A stretch of DNA of 15,949 nt from an uncultured bacterium. Its GTDB lineage: Bacteria > Actinomycetota > Coriobacteriia > Coriobacteriales > Eggerthellaceae. This document shows positions 1-5,820 of the stretch, piece after piece. A model generated the notes under the pieces. That model made no database searches and was not told the DNA's origin. It saw nothing but the letters and a program-made list of their open reading frames with translations. Positions within the stretch are counted from its first letter, which is position 1; each line of letters opens with the position of its first letter. A program made the position numbers and the translations under genes. The DNA lies in contig CAJMLT010000035.1 in NCBI GenBank assembly GCA_905214325.1, forward strand, positions 1-15,949, in the 5' to 3' direction.

Positions 1-51
1 CAGGGGTGAGTCTACCCTACCGTCCATCGCGCTGGTGCGGTAATCGTTCAT
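1..51 (-). CDS. possible 5' end of a gene leaving the window
   Basis: An ATG on the minus strand at 51-49 is preceded by a purine-rich AAGGAAAAGG stretch four bases upstream, which would be a good ribosome binding site. The frame stays open for 17 codons (starting MNDYRTSAMDG) to the window edge. Too little protein is visible to assign a family, so no function is proposed. It would be the next gene downstream of the toxin-antitoxin operon, on the same strand. The call rests only on the start site and could be chance. Confidence 0.33.
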   Translation of the reverse strand, partial: MNDYRTSAMDGRVDSPL

Positions 52-262
52 GGTGCCTTTTCCTTCGCTCTCGGTTCCAACGAACCCGCAAGCCTCTCGT
101 AAGACCCGCGAATCCTCGATCAGCAAGACACCCTACACCACCCTGTGCATCAAAAGCGTATCAGGAATTGGGGAACGATCGGACGAATCCCCTAGGCAAC
201 TCATCGGATTGTGCTGATTGCTGCCGCAAGTGACATACAGCAATTGTGGATGAACAGCGGAG
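52..262. other. intergenic region after the toxin gene
   Basis: I see no convincing gene here. A 7-bp inverted repeat (ATTGCTG at 217-223, CAGCAAT at 238-244) lies just beyond the toxin stop codon, but no T-run follows it on the minus strand, so it is at best a weak terminator. A short plus-strand open frame starting at base 6 has no ribosome binding site or recognisable protein character. I saw no tRNA or attachment-site duplication in this stretch. Confidence 0.45.
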
Positions 263-1112
263 CTATTCGGACTCAGACCCTGCAGCATCAATCCTTGCGA
301 TAAGCACGTTGGCCCATGCAGTCGCCTGGTCTACCGTGGGCAGTACGTCAAGTCCTGCAGATTGAGAAGCGTAACGCTCGCCCCATCCCTCGTTTTTAGA
401 GACAACGGGCGGCCATGCCTGCTTTTTACGATAGGGGAATAGCCGCATGCTTGTTTCCCGTGCTTGCGCGAGGTCTATTTCCCCGTTTGCCATGATCAAC
501 TGCAAGTCTATAAGATCATGCGTACGCCTACTGCCTGCTTCGCTTGCCCCATGTATCTTTTGCGCAACTTGATATTCCAGAGGCATGAGAGGCACAGGAT
601 TCGGATGAGGAAAACCAAGCGTAGTGAAGATCTCGACTATATCCGGATGGACGGACACCCATTCAGGATGTTCGGCATCCCCGATTTCGTCGTGGCCTAT
701 CTCAAGCGGAACCGTGCACCAATCTTTGCGGTTGTACGACAGCTTAACCTCGAATGGCTGCATTATGTATTCTGGGGGGCACGCCCTTCGGATGGGCTGG
801 GTCCTTTTCCACTAATCGACCGGCGAATCCTTCCCATCCTTCTCGGAGAGCCTCATCCATAGAAGTCCTGAAATTTTCCATAGTGCCCACGCGGGCTGCA
901 TCGAGGTCGGTCGTGAACCTCGTAGTCGCATCGCCAAAGCGCAACTTCAAAGAGCTTCCTCCTTTGACGACGCCTTCTGGTAGCATCTGTCCGACAATGA
1001 CGTTTGCCATAACCGTTCTAACCTGCTGGTTGTCATCCCTGTCACTGAACAGTCGATCGATAGCAATATCCAGATTACGCCTACTATTGGGACGTTGCGT
1101 CGCTTCCGTCAT
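263..1112 (-). pseudogene. AbiEii-type nucleotidyltransferase toxin, split by a +1 frameshift
   Basis: This is the toxin half of a type IV (AbiE-like) toxin-antitoxin pair. The first frame (1112-744, 122 codons) carries the NTase core: a G51-G52-S53 motif and a D69-x-D71 metal-binding pair within TTDLDAAR. It then runs out of frame at six C residues (minus strand; G774-G779 on the plus strand). Skipping one C joins it to the second frame, which continues PPEYIMQPFEVKLSY and holds the C-terminal family motifs, including KIHGASEAGSRRTHDLIDLQ. The joined protein would be 282 residues, near the usual family length. The start codon overlaps the antitoxin stop (ATGA, 1112-1109), so the two are translationally coupled. 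As written, the gene makes a 122-residue product lacking the C-terminal half. The break could be a real mutation, phase variation at the C-run, programmed +1 slippage at CCC-C, or a sequencing error. Confidence 0.85.
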
Positions 1113-1636
1113 GCCAGCTCCTTTGCAACGAATTCATATTCCTTTTCGGTTAGCCACCCTTGCGACCTTGCCGTCTTAGCAGCATCCTCAAGGCGCTCTT
1201 CCATGACAGACGTTCGGCATTGAAGCAACGCGTCGGGTAGCTTTTGACAGGGAATCCCAGCAAAATCCGCAACGGCATCATCGCCCCGCCGCTCAATGAC
1301 CTCAACCCATGCGGGCAGCGTTCTGCGTGTACGCTTCGGTGTTGCAACCATGATGGCACGAGGATTCACGAATGCAAGCTCATGCATAGCAAGCACGGAC
1401 TCACCGAATATATAAGACCCCTCACCCACGAGCGCCACGGCGTCGGCGTAGCGGTCGAGTCTTGTGGGAACATAGGGCTTGATGCGATAGACGCCGTAGC
1501 CGATGCGATCGATGCGCCCGCGCCTCGCAAGTTTTACCAGCTCACCTTTGGGTACACCGATACGCTTTGCACGAGATGTCGTTATAACACCGTAGCTGTC
1601 AATGGCTTCTTCATATATGTCGTCATAGTAGCTCAT
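1109..1636 (-). CDS. AbiEi-family antitoxin with N-terminal winged helix
   Basis: The 175-residue protein matches the AbiEi antitoxin family. Roughly residues 10-53 form the typical N-terminal winged-helix domain (YGVITTSRAKRIGV, then LARRGRIDRIGYGVYRI), followed by the AbiEi C-terminal domain ending near LTEKEYEFVAKELA. In this family the antitoxin counters the NTase toxin without stably binding it (type IV) and represses its own operon by binding inverted repeats in the promoter. Its stop codon overlaps the toxin start (ATGA), the usual arrangement of these pairs. The start at 1636 was chosen because the protein begins naturally there with MSYYDDIYEEA. It has no Shine-Dalgarno sequence; instead a TATACT box ends six bases before the ATG, suggesting a leaderless mRNA. 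The gene appears intact although its partner is frameshifted. Confidence 0.88.
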   Translation of the reverse strand: MSYYDDIYEEAIDSYGVITTSRAKRIGVPKGELVKLARRGRIDRIGYGVYRIKPYVPTRLDRYADAVALVGEGSYIFGESVLAMHELAFVNPRAIMVATPKRTRRTLPAWVEVIERRGDDAVADFAGIPCQKLPDALLQCRTSVMEERLEDAAKTARSQGWLTEKEYEFVAKELA

Positions 1637-1677
1637 GTCAAAAGTATACCATTAACGGTATACTTTTGACATGAGCT
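1630..1677. promoter_or_regulatory. perfect palindrome covering the antitoxin start: probable autoregulatory operator
   Basis: Bases 1630-1650 and 1657-1677 are exact reverse complements (21-bp arms) around a six-base spacer ATTAAC. The arms contain the antitoxin start codon and the likely -10 box. AbiEi proteins are known to bind inverted repeats upstream of their operons, so this is most likely the operator for self-repression. The repeat could also form a hairpin in a readthrough transcript, but neither side carries a terminator T-tract. Confidence 0.8.
1643..1651 (-). promoter_or_regulatory. extended -10 promoter of the toxin-antitoxin operon
   Basis: On the minus strand TATACT (1648-1643) is preceded by TGG (1651-1649), giving an extended -10 element TGnTATACT. 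No good -35 lies at the expected distance. The distance to the ATG places the transcription start at or within a base or two of the antitoxin start codon, implying a leaderless transcript. The mirror-image arm also has TATACT on the plus strand, but there the TG is missing because the palindrome's spacer is asymmetric. Confidence 0.55.
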
Positions 1678-1866
1678 CCTGTACGTTGCGCCTTATTCAT
1701 GATACACAAATCCAACTCGGGCTTGCTGAGCGAAGCTTGGTTGTCCTCTGGCTTTTCCGTCAAAAGACACAGCGCACAAAACATATCAGCCATCGAAAAC
1801 ACAACGCAACGAATAAACCCTTCGATACTGTCCCTTCAAATGTAATGCCCACTGGATGCCCACAAC
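1678..1866. other. spacer between toxin-antitoxin locus and rplI operon
   Basis: I see no supported gene, RNA or repeat in this stretch. A plus-strand frame opens at the mirror ATG at 1671 and runs to 2090, but its second half is antisense to rplI and its terminator, and it resembles no protein family. Confidence 0.5.
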
Positions 1867-1911
1867 GAAAATCCCCCGCCGGTAACGGGGATTCCGTTTC
1901 CGACGGGGGAT
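1867..1911 (-). terminator. Rho-independent terminator of the rpsF-ssb-rpsR-rplI operon
   Basis: ATCCCCCG (1871-1878) pairs with CGGGGGAT (1904-1911). On the minus strand the stem is followed by TTTTCGTTG. It lies about 40 bases beyond the rplI stop codon. The long loop contains a further CCCC/GGGG pairing, so the hairpin may be branched. Confidence 0.72.
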
Positions 1912-1950
1912 GGTACCAACGTCCTATCCGAAGAGGATATGAAGTGGGTT

Positions 1951-2499
1951 TTACGCTTCGGTTGTTTCAGCTTCCGCTTCGGGAGCGGCTTCGGATGCTT
2001 CCACCGTTTCTTCAACGACTTCGACAACTTCTTCGACGGGCTCTGCAAAGGTTGCAGCGTCACCGACGAGAAGCTTCAGCGTGGTTTTGATGTCACGGTA
2101 GATGGACACGACAACCTCGTGATCGCCCGCGGTTTTGATGGGAGCCTTGAGATCGATACGACGACGGTCGATTTCGATTTCGGCTTCCTTCTTCAGGGCA
2201 TCGGCGATCATCTGAGAGGTGACCGATCCGAAAAGGACACCCTCCTCGCCCACGCGGGCTTCAACCTTGACCACAACGGCTTCGAGAGCCTCTTTGGTCT
2301 TCTGGGCATCAGCCAGGCGATTTTCCTCACGCGAAGCAATGTTGTGCTTGCGCATTTCCAGCTGCTTCATGTTGCCCTTGGTTGCGGGAACGGCGATCTG
2401 CTGGGGAAACAGGTAGTTATTGGCGAAACCATCGGCAACATCAACGATGTCGCCCTCTCCGCCTTTACCTTTGAGTTCGGTAAGCAGGATAACTTTCAT
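1951..2499 (-). CDS. rplI: 50S ribosomal protein L9
   Basis: This protein binds 23S rRNA near the L1 stalk base of the large ribosomal subunit. The N-terminal L9 signature is clear: MKVILLTELKGKGGEGD followed by IVDVADGFANNYLFPQ. The central helix and C-terminal RNA-binding domain follow (VLFGSVTSQMIADALKK). At 182 residues it is longer than the usual roughly 150. The last 30 residues are an acidic tail with 12 glutamates and no lysine or arginine, ending EAETTEA. The start is fixed by an AAGGAGGA ribosome binding site at 2511-2504. It is the last gene of the operon, 15 bases after rpsR and just before a terminator. Confidence 0.97.
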   Translation of the reverse strand: MKVILLTELKGKGGEGDIVDVADGFANNYLFPQQIAVPATKGNMKQLEMRKHNIASREENRLADAQKTKEALEAVVVKVEARVGEEGVLFGSVTSQMIADALKKEAEIEIDRRRIDLKAPIKTAGDHEVVVSIYRDIKTTLKLLVGDAATFAEPVEEVVEVVEETVEASEAAPEAEAETTEA

Positions 2500-2514
2500 A
2501 CTATCCTCCTTCGT

Positions 2515-2775
2515 TTAACGGTTACGGCGGTCACCGCGGCCGCTGATTGCTGGCACGGCATACGGCATCAAAGCCATTTCACGTGCACGCTTGACAGCAT
2601 TGGCGATGTCGCGTTGGTGCTGGGTGCAAGCTCCGGTTACACGGCGGGGCTTGATCTTCCCACGGTCAGTTACGTATTTGCGCAGCATTTGAGTGTCTTT
2701 GTAGTCGATGTATTCCGTCTTGTCTTTGCAAAACTGGCAATACTTACGACGAGGCTGCTTGGTGTATTCAGACAT
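2515..2775 (-). CDS. rpsR: 30S ribosomal protein S18, zinc-ligand type
   Basis: S18 forms a heterodimer with S6 and binds the central domain of 16S rRNA in the platform of the small subunit. The 86-residue protein has the family core (YIDYKDTQMLRKYVTD, then GKIKPRRVTGACTQHQRD). It carries C13-x2-C16 and C50-x2-H53, a plausible zinc site of the kind seen in cysteine-containing S18 proteins. The start is supported by AAGAGG a few bases upstream. It lies 21 bases after ssb and 15 bases before rplI, in one operon, so its dose is tied to S6 and possibly to S6:S18 feedback at the leader. Confidence 0.97.
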   Translation of the reverse strand: MSEYTKQPRRKYCQFCKDKTEYIDYKDTQMLRKYVTDRGKIKPRRVTGACTQHQRDIANAVKRAREMALMPYAVPAISGRGDRRNR

Positions 2776-2796
2776 TTTAACCTCTTTCGATAATTC

Positions 2797-3237
2797 CTAG
2801 AATGGAATATCTTCGTCATAAACCGAGGCATCGACGACGGGTGCCGCAGGAGCGGGGGCCGCCTGTCGAGGCGCGGGAGCGGATTGAGCAGCGGGACGGT
2901 TCGAATTGTCACGACTGGTCATGAACTCGATTTCATCGACGATGACTTCGATCTTGGATCGCTTGATACCGTCGCGTTCCCACTGTGACCAACGAAGTTT
3001 TCCTTCGATGGAAACCTTGGATCCTTTGGAAAGGAATCGAGACACGCTTTCAGCGCGCGTGCCGAACATCGTACAATCGATGAAATTAGGATAATCCTCC
3101 CAGTCCCCCGTCTGAGGATTCTTGCGACGATCGTTGACCGCCACGCCGAAACCGAGAACGGGCATACCACTGGCCGTGGAACGCAATTCGGGATCACGGG
3201 TCAGATTACCGCTGATGATAACTCGATTGATGCTCAT
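2797..3237 (-). CDS. ssb: single-stranded DNA-binding protein
   Basis: SSB coats single-stranded DNA during replication, repair and recombination and recruits partners through its C-terminal tip. Residues 1 to about 110 form the OB fold, starting MSINRVIISGNLTRDPELR and containing FIDCTMFGTRAESVSRFLSKG. A short Ala/Pro/Gln-rich linker follows, and the protein ends in the acidic tip DEDIPF, the usual partner-binding motif. At 146 residues it is a little shorter than many SSBs because the linker is short. The start is supported by GAGGTAAG upstream. It sits between rpsF and rpsR, the standard arrangement, so it is co-transcribed with ribosomal protein genes. Confidence 0.97.
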   Translation of the reverse strand: MSINRVIISGNLTRDPELRSTASGMPVLGFGVAVNDRRKNPQTGDWEDYPNFIDCTMFGTRAESVSRFLSKGSKVSIEGKLRWSQWERDGIKRSKIEVIVDEIEFMTSRDNSNRPAAQSAPAPRQAAPAPAAPVVDASVYDEDIPF

Positions 3238-3297
3238 ACCTTACCTCTTTCGATTATGCGAATTCCATTCGCCTTTGGTTTCCTTGTAATACCTCGA

Positions 3298-3591
3298 TTA
3301 AGCGCGATCGGTGCGACGTACGATCATGTGACGTACTACGACGTCGGAGATACGCAGAACGCGATCGAGCTCAGCGATGCTGTCGGGATTTGCATGGAAA
3401 TCAATAAGGGTGTAATCACCGTCGGTTAAACCATTAACCTCGTAAGCGAGTTTACGCTTACCCCAATTCTCAACGTTGTCGACGACACCATTACTCTCTG
3501 CAAGAACGGTCTCGATGCGCTTCATAGCTGCAGCACGAGACTCTTCGTCGATTGACGGGGCTACGAAAAACAAAAGTTCATAAGCCTTCAT
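3298..3591 (-). CDS. rpsF: 30S ribosomal protein S6
   Basis: S6 pairs with S18 and binds the central domain of 16S rRNA. The 97-residue protein shows the family hallmarks YELLFFVAPSIDEESR near the start and NWGKRKLAYEVNGLTDGDY in the middle. It has no C-terminal glutamate-rich extension. A strong AGGAGGTGA ribosome binding site lies just before the ATG. It is the first gene of the rpsF-ssb-rpsR-rplI operon, 60 bases ahead of ssb. The structured leader upstream is a candidate site for feedback by the S6:S18 complex. Confidence 0.97.
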   Translation of the reverse strand: MKAYELLFFVAPSIDEESRAAAMKRIETVLAESNGVVDNVENWGKRKLAYEVNGLTDGDYTLIDFHANPDSIAELDRVLRISDVVVRHMIVRRTDRA

Positions 3592-3611
3592 CAGTTCACC
3601 TCCTCTGGACT

Positions 3612-3682
3612 TACGGCTTCGGGACCTGAAGGCGGGCTCGAAGCAGGATTAGCCGTACAATCCTATCAAATGAAAGGATAGG
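3612..3682 (-). promoter_or_regulatory. structured rpsF leader, candidate S6:S18 feedback element
   Basis: Two hairpins lie in the rpsF leader. The nearer one pairs TACGGCT (3612-3618) with AGCCGTA (3651-3657). It is extended by TCG/CGA across a one-sided bulge (3642-3650) and has a large loop that reads CCCGCC on the minus strand. The farther one pairs CCTATC (3662-3667) with GATAGG (3677-3682). Known rpsF leaders bind S6:S18 through a bulged hairpin with an exposed CCG that mimics 16S rRNA. The bulged stem with a CCG in its loop resembles this, but the match is by eye. Confidence 0.5.
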
Positions 3683-3740
3683 TTGCAATGAAAGCTTTGA
3701 ACGACGCCATGGTTTGCACATAAAAGCGTGCGATCGCGTC

Positions 3741-3768
3741 ATCATACCCGTAACGACCATTCCGCAAA
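3741..3768 (-). promoter_or_regulatory. candidate promoter of the rpsF operon
   Basis: On the minus strand TATGAT (3746-3741) is a good -10 box. TTTGCG (3768-3763) lies 16 bases upstream as a weak -35. Transcription would start about 140 bases before rpsF and include both leader hairpins. Confidence 0.38.
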
Positions 3769-3821
3769 TCCTTGTTTCATCCTGTCCTCATCCTACGTGA
3801 TCGATCTGATATAGGTATGAA

Positions 3822-3865
3822 GAAAATTTGAAACCCACCTTAACTTTGTCGTCAAGATGGGTTTC
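3822..3865 (-). terminator. terminator after the small acidic protein gene
   Basis: GAAACCCA (3830-3837) pairs with TGGGTTTC (3858-3865), with a further CTT/AAG pairing inside. On the minus strand the stem is followed by AAATTTTCTTC. It lies about 65 bases beyond the stop codon at 3931 and insulates the rpsF operon promoter. Confidence 0.7.
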
Positions 3866-3883
3866 ACGGACGTAACGGATCTC

Positions 3884-3908
3884 CCGCATCGATACACCAC
3901 CGATGCGG
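3884..3908 (-). repeat. hairpin directly after the small acidic protein gene
   Basis: CCGCATCG (3884-3891) pairs perfectly with CGATGCGG (3901-3908) around a nine-base loop. No T-run follows on either strand, so it is probably an mRNA-stabilising or auxiliary stem ahead of the terminator at 3822-3865. Confidence 0.5.
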
Positions 3909-3930
3909 ATATGCCGGAAAGGAGCAGGAT

Positions 3931-4419
3931 CTACTCGGCCGGTTCCTCGGCAGCGGGATCGAGAGTTCCCTCCATATCCAATTCCAGCTTCAGATTCTCC
4001 ATGAAGTTGGGTGCAGGGCCGATATAGACGATTTCCTTTTCGATACCTTCGTCGTCATAGAGATACCCGAATGCGTATCCCTCTTCTTCTCCGGGCAGAC
4101 CGCCTTCGGCGATCAGGGCATCACGCATACCGTCTTCGGTTTCGATGTAGCCGTCGTAGCAGAAGGCATAGGCCGTTGCCCCGCGGGCTCCCTGTACTTC
4201 GCGGCGAGCCGAAAGAAAACACTGCTCGGGGTCGTCGCCGGGATGCGTTTCTATGAAAAGGTTGTCCTTGATGGCAAGACCAGTGAAGGGAACGACCTCT
4301 TCACCCTGCTCCATTTTCTCGCTGGCCTCGTTCAAGACGTTTTGGATTACCGCTTTCAGAACATCATCGATGTCATTTTGTGGTTCGTTGTTGTCCGGAT
4401 CCACCATACGATCTACCAT
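3931..4419 (-). CDS. acidic protein of unknown function
   Basis: I do not recognise this 162-residue protein. It is strongly acidic, with clusters such as PGEEEGYAFGYLYDDEGIE and a C-terminus ending AAEEPAE. It has no signal peptide or membrane segment. Glycine- and tyrosine-rich patches and two cysteines (in EQCFLS and AFCYDGY) are visible, but no known catalytic motif. The start at 4419 was chosen over an in-frame ATG at 4539 because AAAGGA (4430-4425) sits five bases before it, and the upstream extension is Arg/His-rich and out of character. It stands alone, with a terminator downstream and a candidate promoter upstream. Its clear ribosome binding site and own terminator make it a likely real gene. 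Confidence 0.78.
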   Translation of the reverse strand: MVDRMVDPDNNEPQNDIDDVLKAVIQNVLNEASEKMEQGEEVVPFTGLAIKDNLFIETHPGDDPEQCFLSARREVQGARGATAYAFCYDGYIETEDGMRDALIAEGGLPGEEEGYAFGYLYDDEGIEKEIVYIGPAPNFMENLKLELDMEGTLDPAAEEPAE

Positions 4420-4457
4420 GGCTGTCCTTTCTTCCAGATGTCGGGATAGATGCTTGC

Positions 4458-4463
4458 AGTGTA
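4458..4463 (-). promoter_or_regulatory. possible -10 box for the small acidic protein gene
   Basis: TACACT on the minus strand lies about 39 bases before the chosen start. No convincing -35 is seen at the normal distance. The rest of the 221-base gap (4420-4640) contains GC-rich sequence and no gene I can support. Confidence 0.28.
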
Positions 4464-4640
4464 CCTGCGAAGTCCGCGTTGCGCCATAGGGACGGACGCG
4501 GTATTCGACGAAAGCCCCGAGGAGGATGCGGATGCGCACCCCACCCCGCTCGTGCGACGGGAATTACGGGAACGGCGCCCCGTCGATATGTCCGAAAAAT
4601 CACCCGTGCGTTCGGCAAAATTGTGGGTGGAGCCGATACC

Positions 4641-5429
4641 TCAGCGAAGAACGACGCTGGGATTGCGGCGGGGGGCGGTACGACGATAGCGCGTGTTGCT
4701 ATACCCCACGAGCATCACCGCAGCAAGTATGCGCTCGTCACTCGCATCGAAATAGGCGCGTGCACGGGCGCTATGTTCAATGACCCGGCGCAGGTAACCG
4801 TTATAGAGCACCCCTATGTTCCGCGTCGTGGCCATCAGCTCGAAGGCCTGGGCCGCCAAACCCGCATCGAGGGGATCCATGGATTCGATACACAGAAGGG
4901 CCGGGGCGTTGCGAAACAGATAATCATCGGCATCGTCAACATCTTTGCGGCCTAAAAACCCCTCAAGAACATCGGAGGGGATGACGGTTTCCTCTCCCCT
5001 TCGGTGTGCGTCGCGCAACTCGCCCCAGATAAGATCCTTGAATTCCGGCAGGGAATCCTGAATGAAGGTGAAACGGTTGGCTTGGGTATTCTTCGCCGTG
5101 GGGGTGTGCGCGGCGGCATCGATCAGAAGATGGAGATCATCGTAGGAAAGCGGGCGCTGCTGAAAATCGCGTATGCTGCGCCGATATTTGATCGTGTTGA
5201 GAAGGTTGCGGGAAGAAAGGGCGAAGGTGCCTTCATCATATTCCACCGGATCGTCGGAATAGTTAGGTGCCGAAGGTGCCGCAAAAGGGCAGATGGCAAC
5301 ACAATGCCCGCACGCGAAGCACCCTTGGTCGACGATCGCTTTTCCGTCCACGACATGGATTGCCTCGGCAACACAATCGGCGACGCACAGACCGCAACCC
5401 GTACAGCGTTTTTCATCGATACAAATCAT
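4641..5429 (-). CDS. nitroreductase-family protein with N-terminal 2x[4Fe-4S] ferredoxin domain
   Basis: Residues 1-50 form a bacterial ferredoxin domain with two CxxCxxCxxxC clusters: C9, C12, C15, C19 and C37, C40, C43, C47, the last followed by proline. From about residue 75 a nitroreductase (FMN) fold begins with the flavin-phosphate motif YRRSIRDF (R83, R84, S85, R87) and TPTAKNTQANR. Such fusions pass electrons from the Fe-S clusters to FMN in a cytoplasmic enzyme. The substrate cannot be told from sequence, and nitroaromatic reduction should not be assumed. At 262 residues it is near the usual size for this architecture. AAGGAGTG upstream supports the start. No redox partner gene is adjacent. 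The C-terminus (RRTAPRRNPSVVLR) is basic and looks unstructured. Confidence 0.9.
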   Translation of the reverse strand: MICIDEKRCTGCGLCVADCVAEAIHVVDGKAIVDQGCFACGHCVAICPFAAPSAPNYSDDPVEYDEGTFALSSRNLLNTIKYRRSIRDFQQRPLSYDDLHLLIDAAAHTPTAKNTQANRFTFIQDSLPEFKDLIWGELRDAHRRGEETVIPSDVLEGFLGRKDVDDADDYLFRNAPALLCIESMDPLDAGLAAQAFELMATTRNIGVLYNGYLRRVIEHSARARAYFDASDERILAAVMLVGYSNTRYRRTAPRRNPSVVLR

Positions 5430-5459
5430 GCAGCACTCCTTAAGCCCTAGAATCCGAAA

Positions 5460-5465
5460 AGTATA
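5460..5465 (-). promoter_or_regulatory. candidate -10 box for the ferredoxin-nitroreductase gene
   Basis: TATACT on the minus strand lies 30 bases before the start codon. No good -35 is present. Immediately upstream, CTCCGGG/CCGGGAG form an interrupted inverted repeat with one mismatch, which could be a regulator site. Confidence 0.38.
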
Positions 5466-5527
5466 CTCCCGGATGAGCCCGGAGGGGAATGGAAGCGCGT
5501 TGAATACGGAATTTAACGAAAGGGGCT

Positions 5528-5561
5528 ATGAAAAGCCCCCATCCATACAGGGATGAGGGCT
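5528..5561 (-). terminator. terminator after tRNA-Ser(CGA)
   Basis: Bases 5534-5544 pair with 5551-5561 (11 pairs, one G-T) around a six-base loop. On the minus strand the stem is followed by TTTTC. It begins 10 bases after the tRNA CCA end and separates the tRNA from the nitroreductase gene. Confidence 0.85.
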
Positions 5562-5571
5562 TGAATGATAC

Positions 5572-5664
5572 TGGCGGAAGGGGAGGGATTTGAACCCTCG
5601 TTACCGAGATTATCGGCAAAACGGTTTTCGAGACCGCCGCATTCAGCCGCTCTGCCACCCTTCC
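5572..5664 (-). tRNA. tRNA-Ser (anticodon CGA), CCA encoded
   Basis: The 93-base gene folds as a class II tRNA. The acceptor GGAAGGG pairs with CCCTTCC, followed by G and an encoded CCA. The anticodon stem GCGGT/ACCGT encloses loop CTCGAAA with anticodon CGA, which reads UCG. A long variable arm follows, typical of serine tRNAs, and the T arm is GAGGG-TTCAAAT-CCCTC. No strong promoter is evident in the 156 bases between it and tRNA-Ser(GGA). A weak TTGTCG-17-CGATAA pair at 5778-5750 is the best candidate, so it may depend partly on readthrough. Confidence 0.96.
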
Positions 5665-5691
5665 GTACACGAGGTCACCTATTGGGCGGCC

Positions 5692-5720
5692 TTACAAAGA
5701 AACGCCCCGATGAGCGTTTC
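5692..5720 (-). terminator. hairpin between the two tRNA-Ser genes
   Basis: GAAACGC (5699-5705) pairs with GCGTTTC (5714-5720) around an eight-base loop. On the minus strand it is followed by TTTGTAAGG. A second six-pair hairpin (CTTTCC 5728-5733, GGAAAG 5739-5744) stands next to it. It could end transcription from tRNA-Ser(GGA) or lie in the precursor of tRNA-Ser(CGA). Confidence 0.5.
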
Positions 5721-5786
5721 CGGATGACTTTCCTTGTCGGAAAGCCGCCTTATCGGTTAGAACATTTTCAAACGACAAGGTATATC

Positions 5787-5812
5787 GAGAAGCATCATGT
5801 TCCATAATGCTT
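5787..5812 (-). terminator. weak hairpin after tRNA-Ser(GGA)
   Basis: AAGCAT (5790-5795) pairs with ATGCTT (5807-5812), eight bases after the tRNA CCA end, the same spacing as the hairpins after the other tRNAs. The tail on the minus strand (CTCGATATACC) is poor in T, so termination may be partial. Confidence 0.4.
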
Positions 5813-5820
5813 GGTATCAG

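Noticed and set aside
6..233. Plus-strand open frame of 75 codons at the left edge
   Set aside because: No ribosome binding site, low-complexity Arg/Pro/Ser composition and no family resemblance.
464..862. Plus-strand frames overlapping the toxin gene
   Set aside because: They are antisense to the recognisable NTase toxin on the minus strand.
1671..2090. Plus-strand frame of 139 codons starting at the mirror ATG of the palindrome
   Set aside because: It begins where the palindrome copies the antitoxin start, lacks the TG of the extended -10, runs through the rplI terminator and antisense to rplI, and resembles no protein.
1939..2793. Long plus-strand open frame of 284 codons
   Set aside because: It is antisense to rplI and rpsR, which are certain genes with ribosome binding sites; its openness is a codon-usage shadow.
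4420..4539. Upstream extension of the small acidic protein to an ATG at 4539
   Set aside because: The added 40 residues are Arg/His-rich, unlike the acidic protein, and a good ribosome binding site precedes the ATG at 4419.
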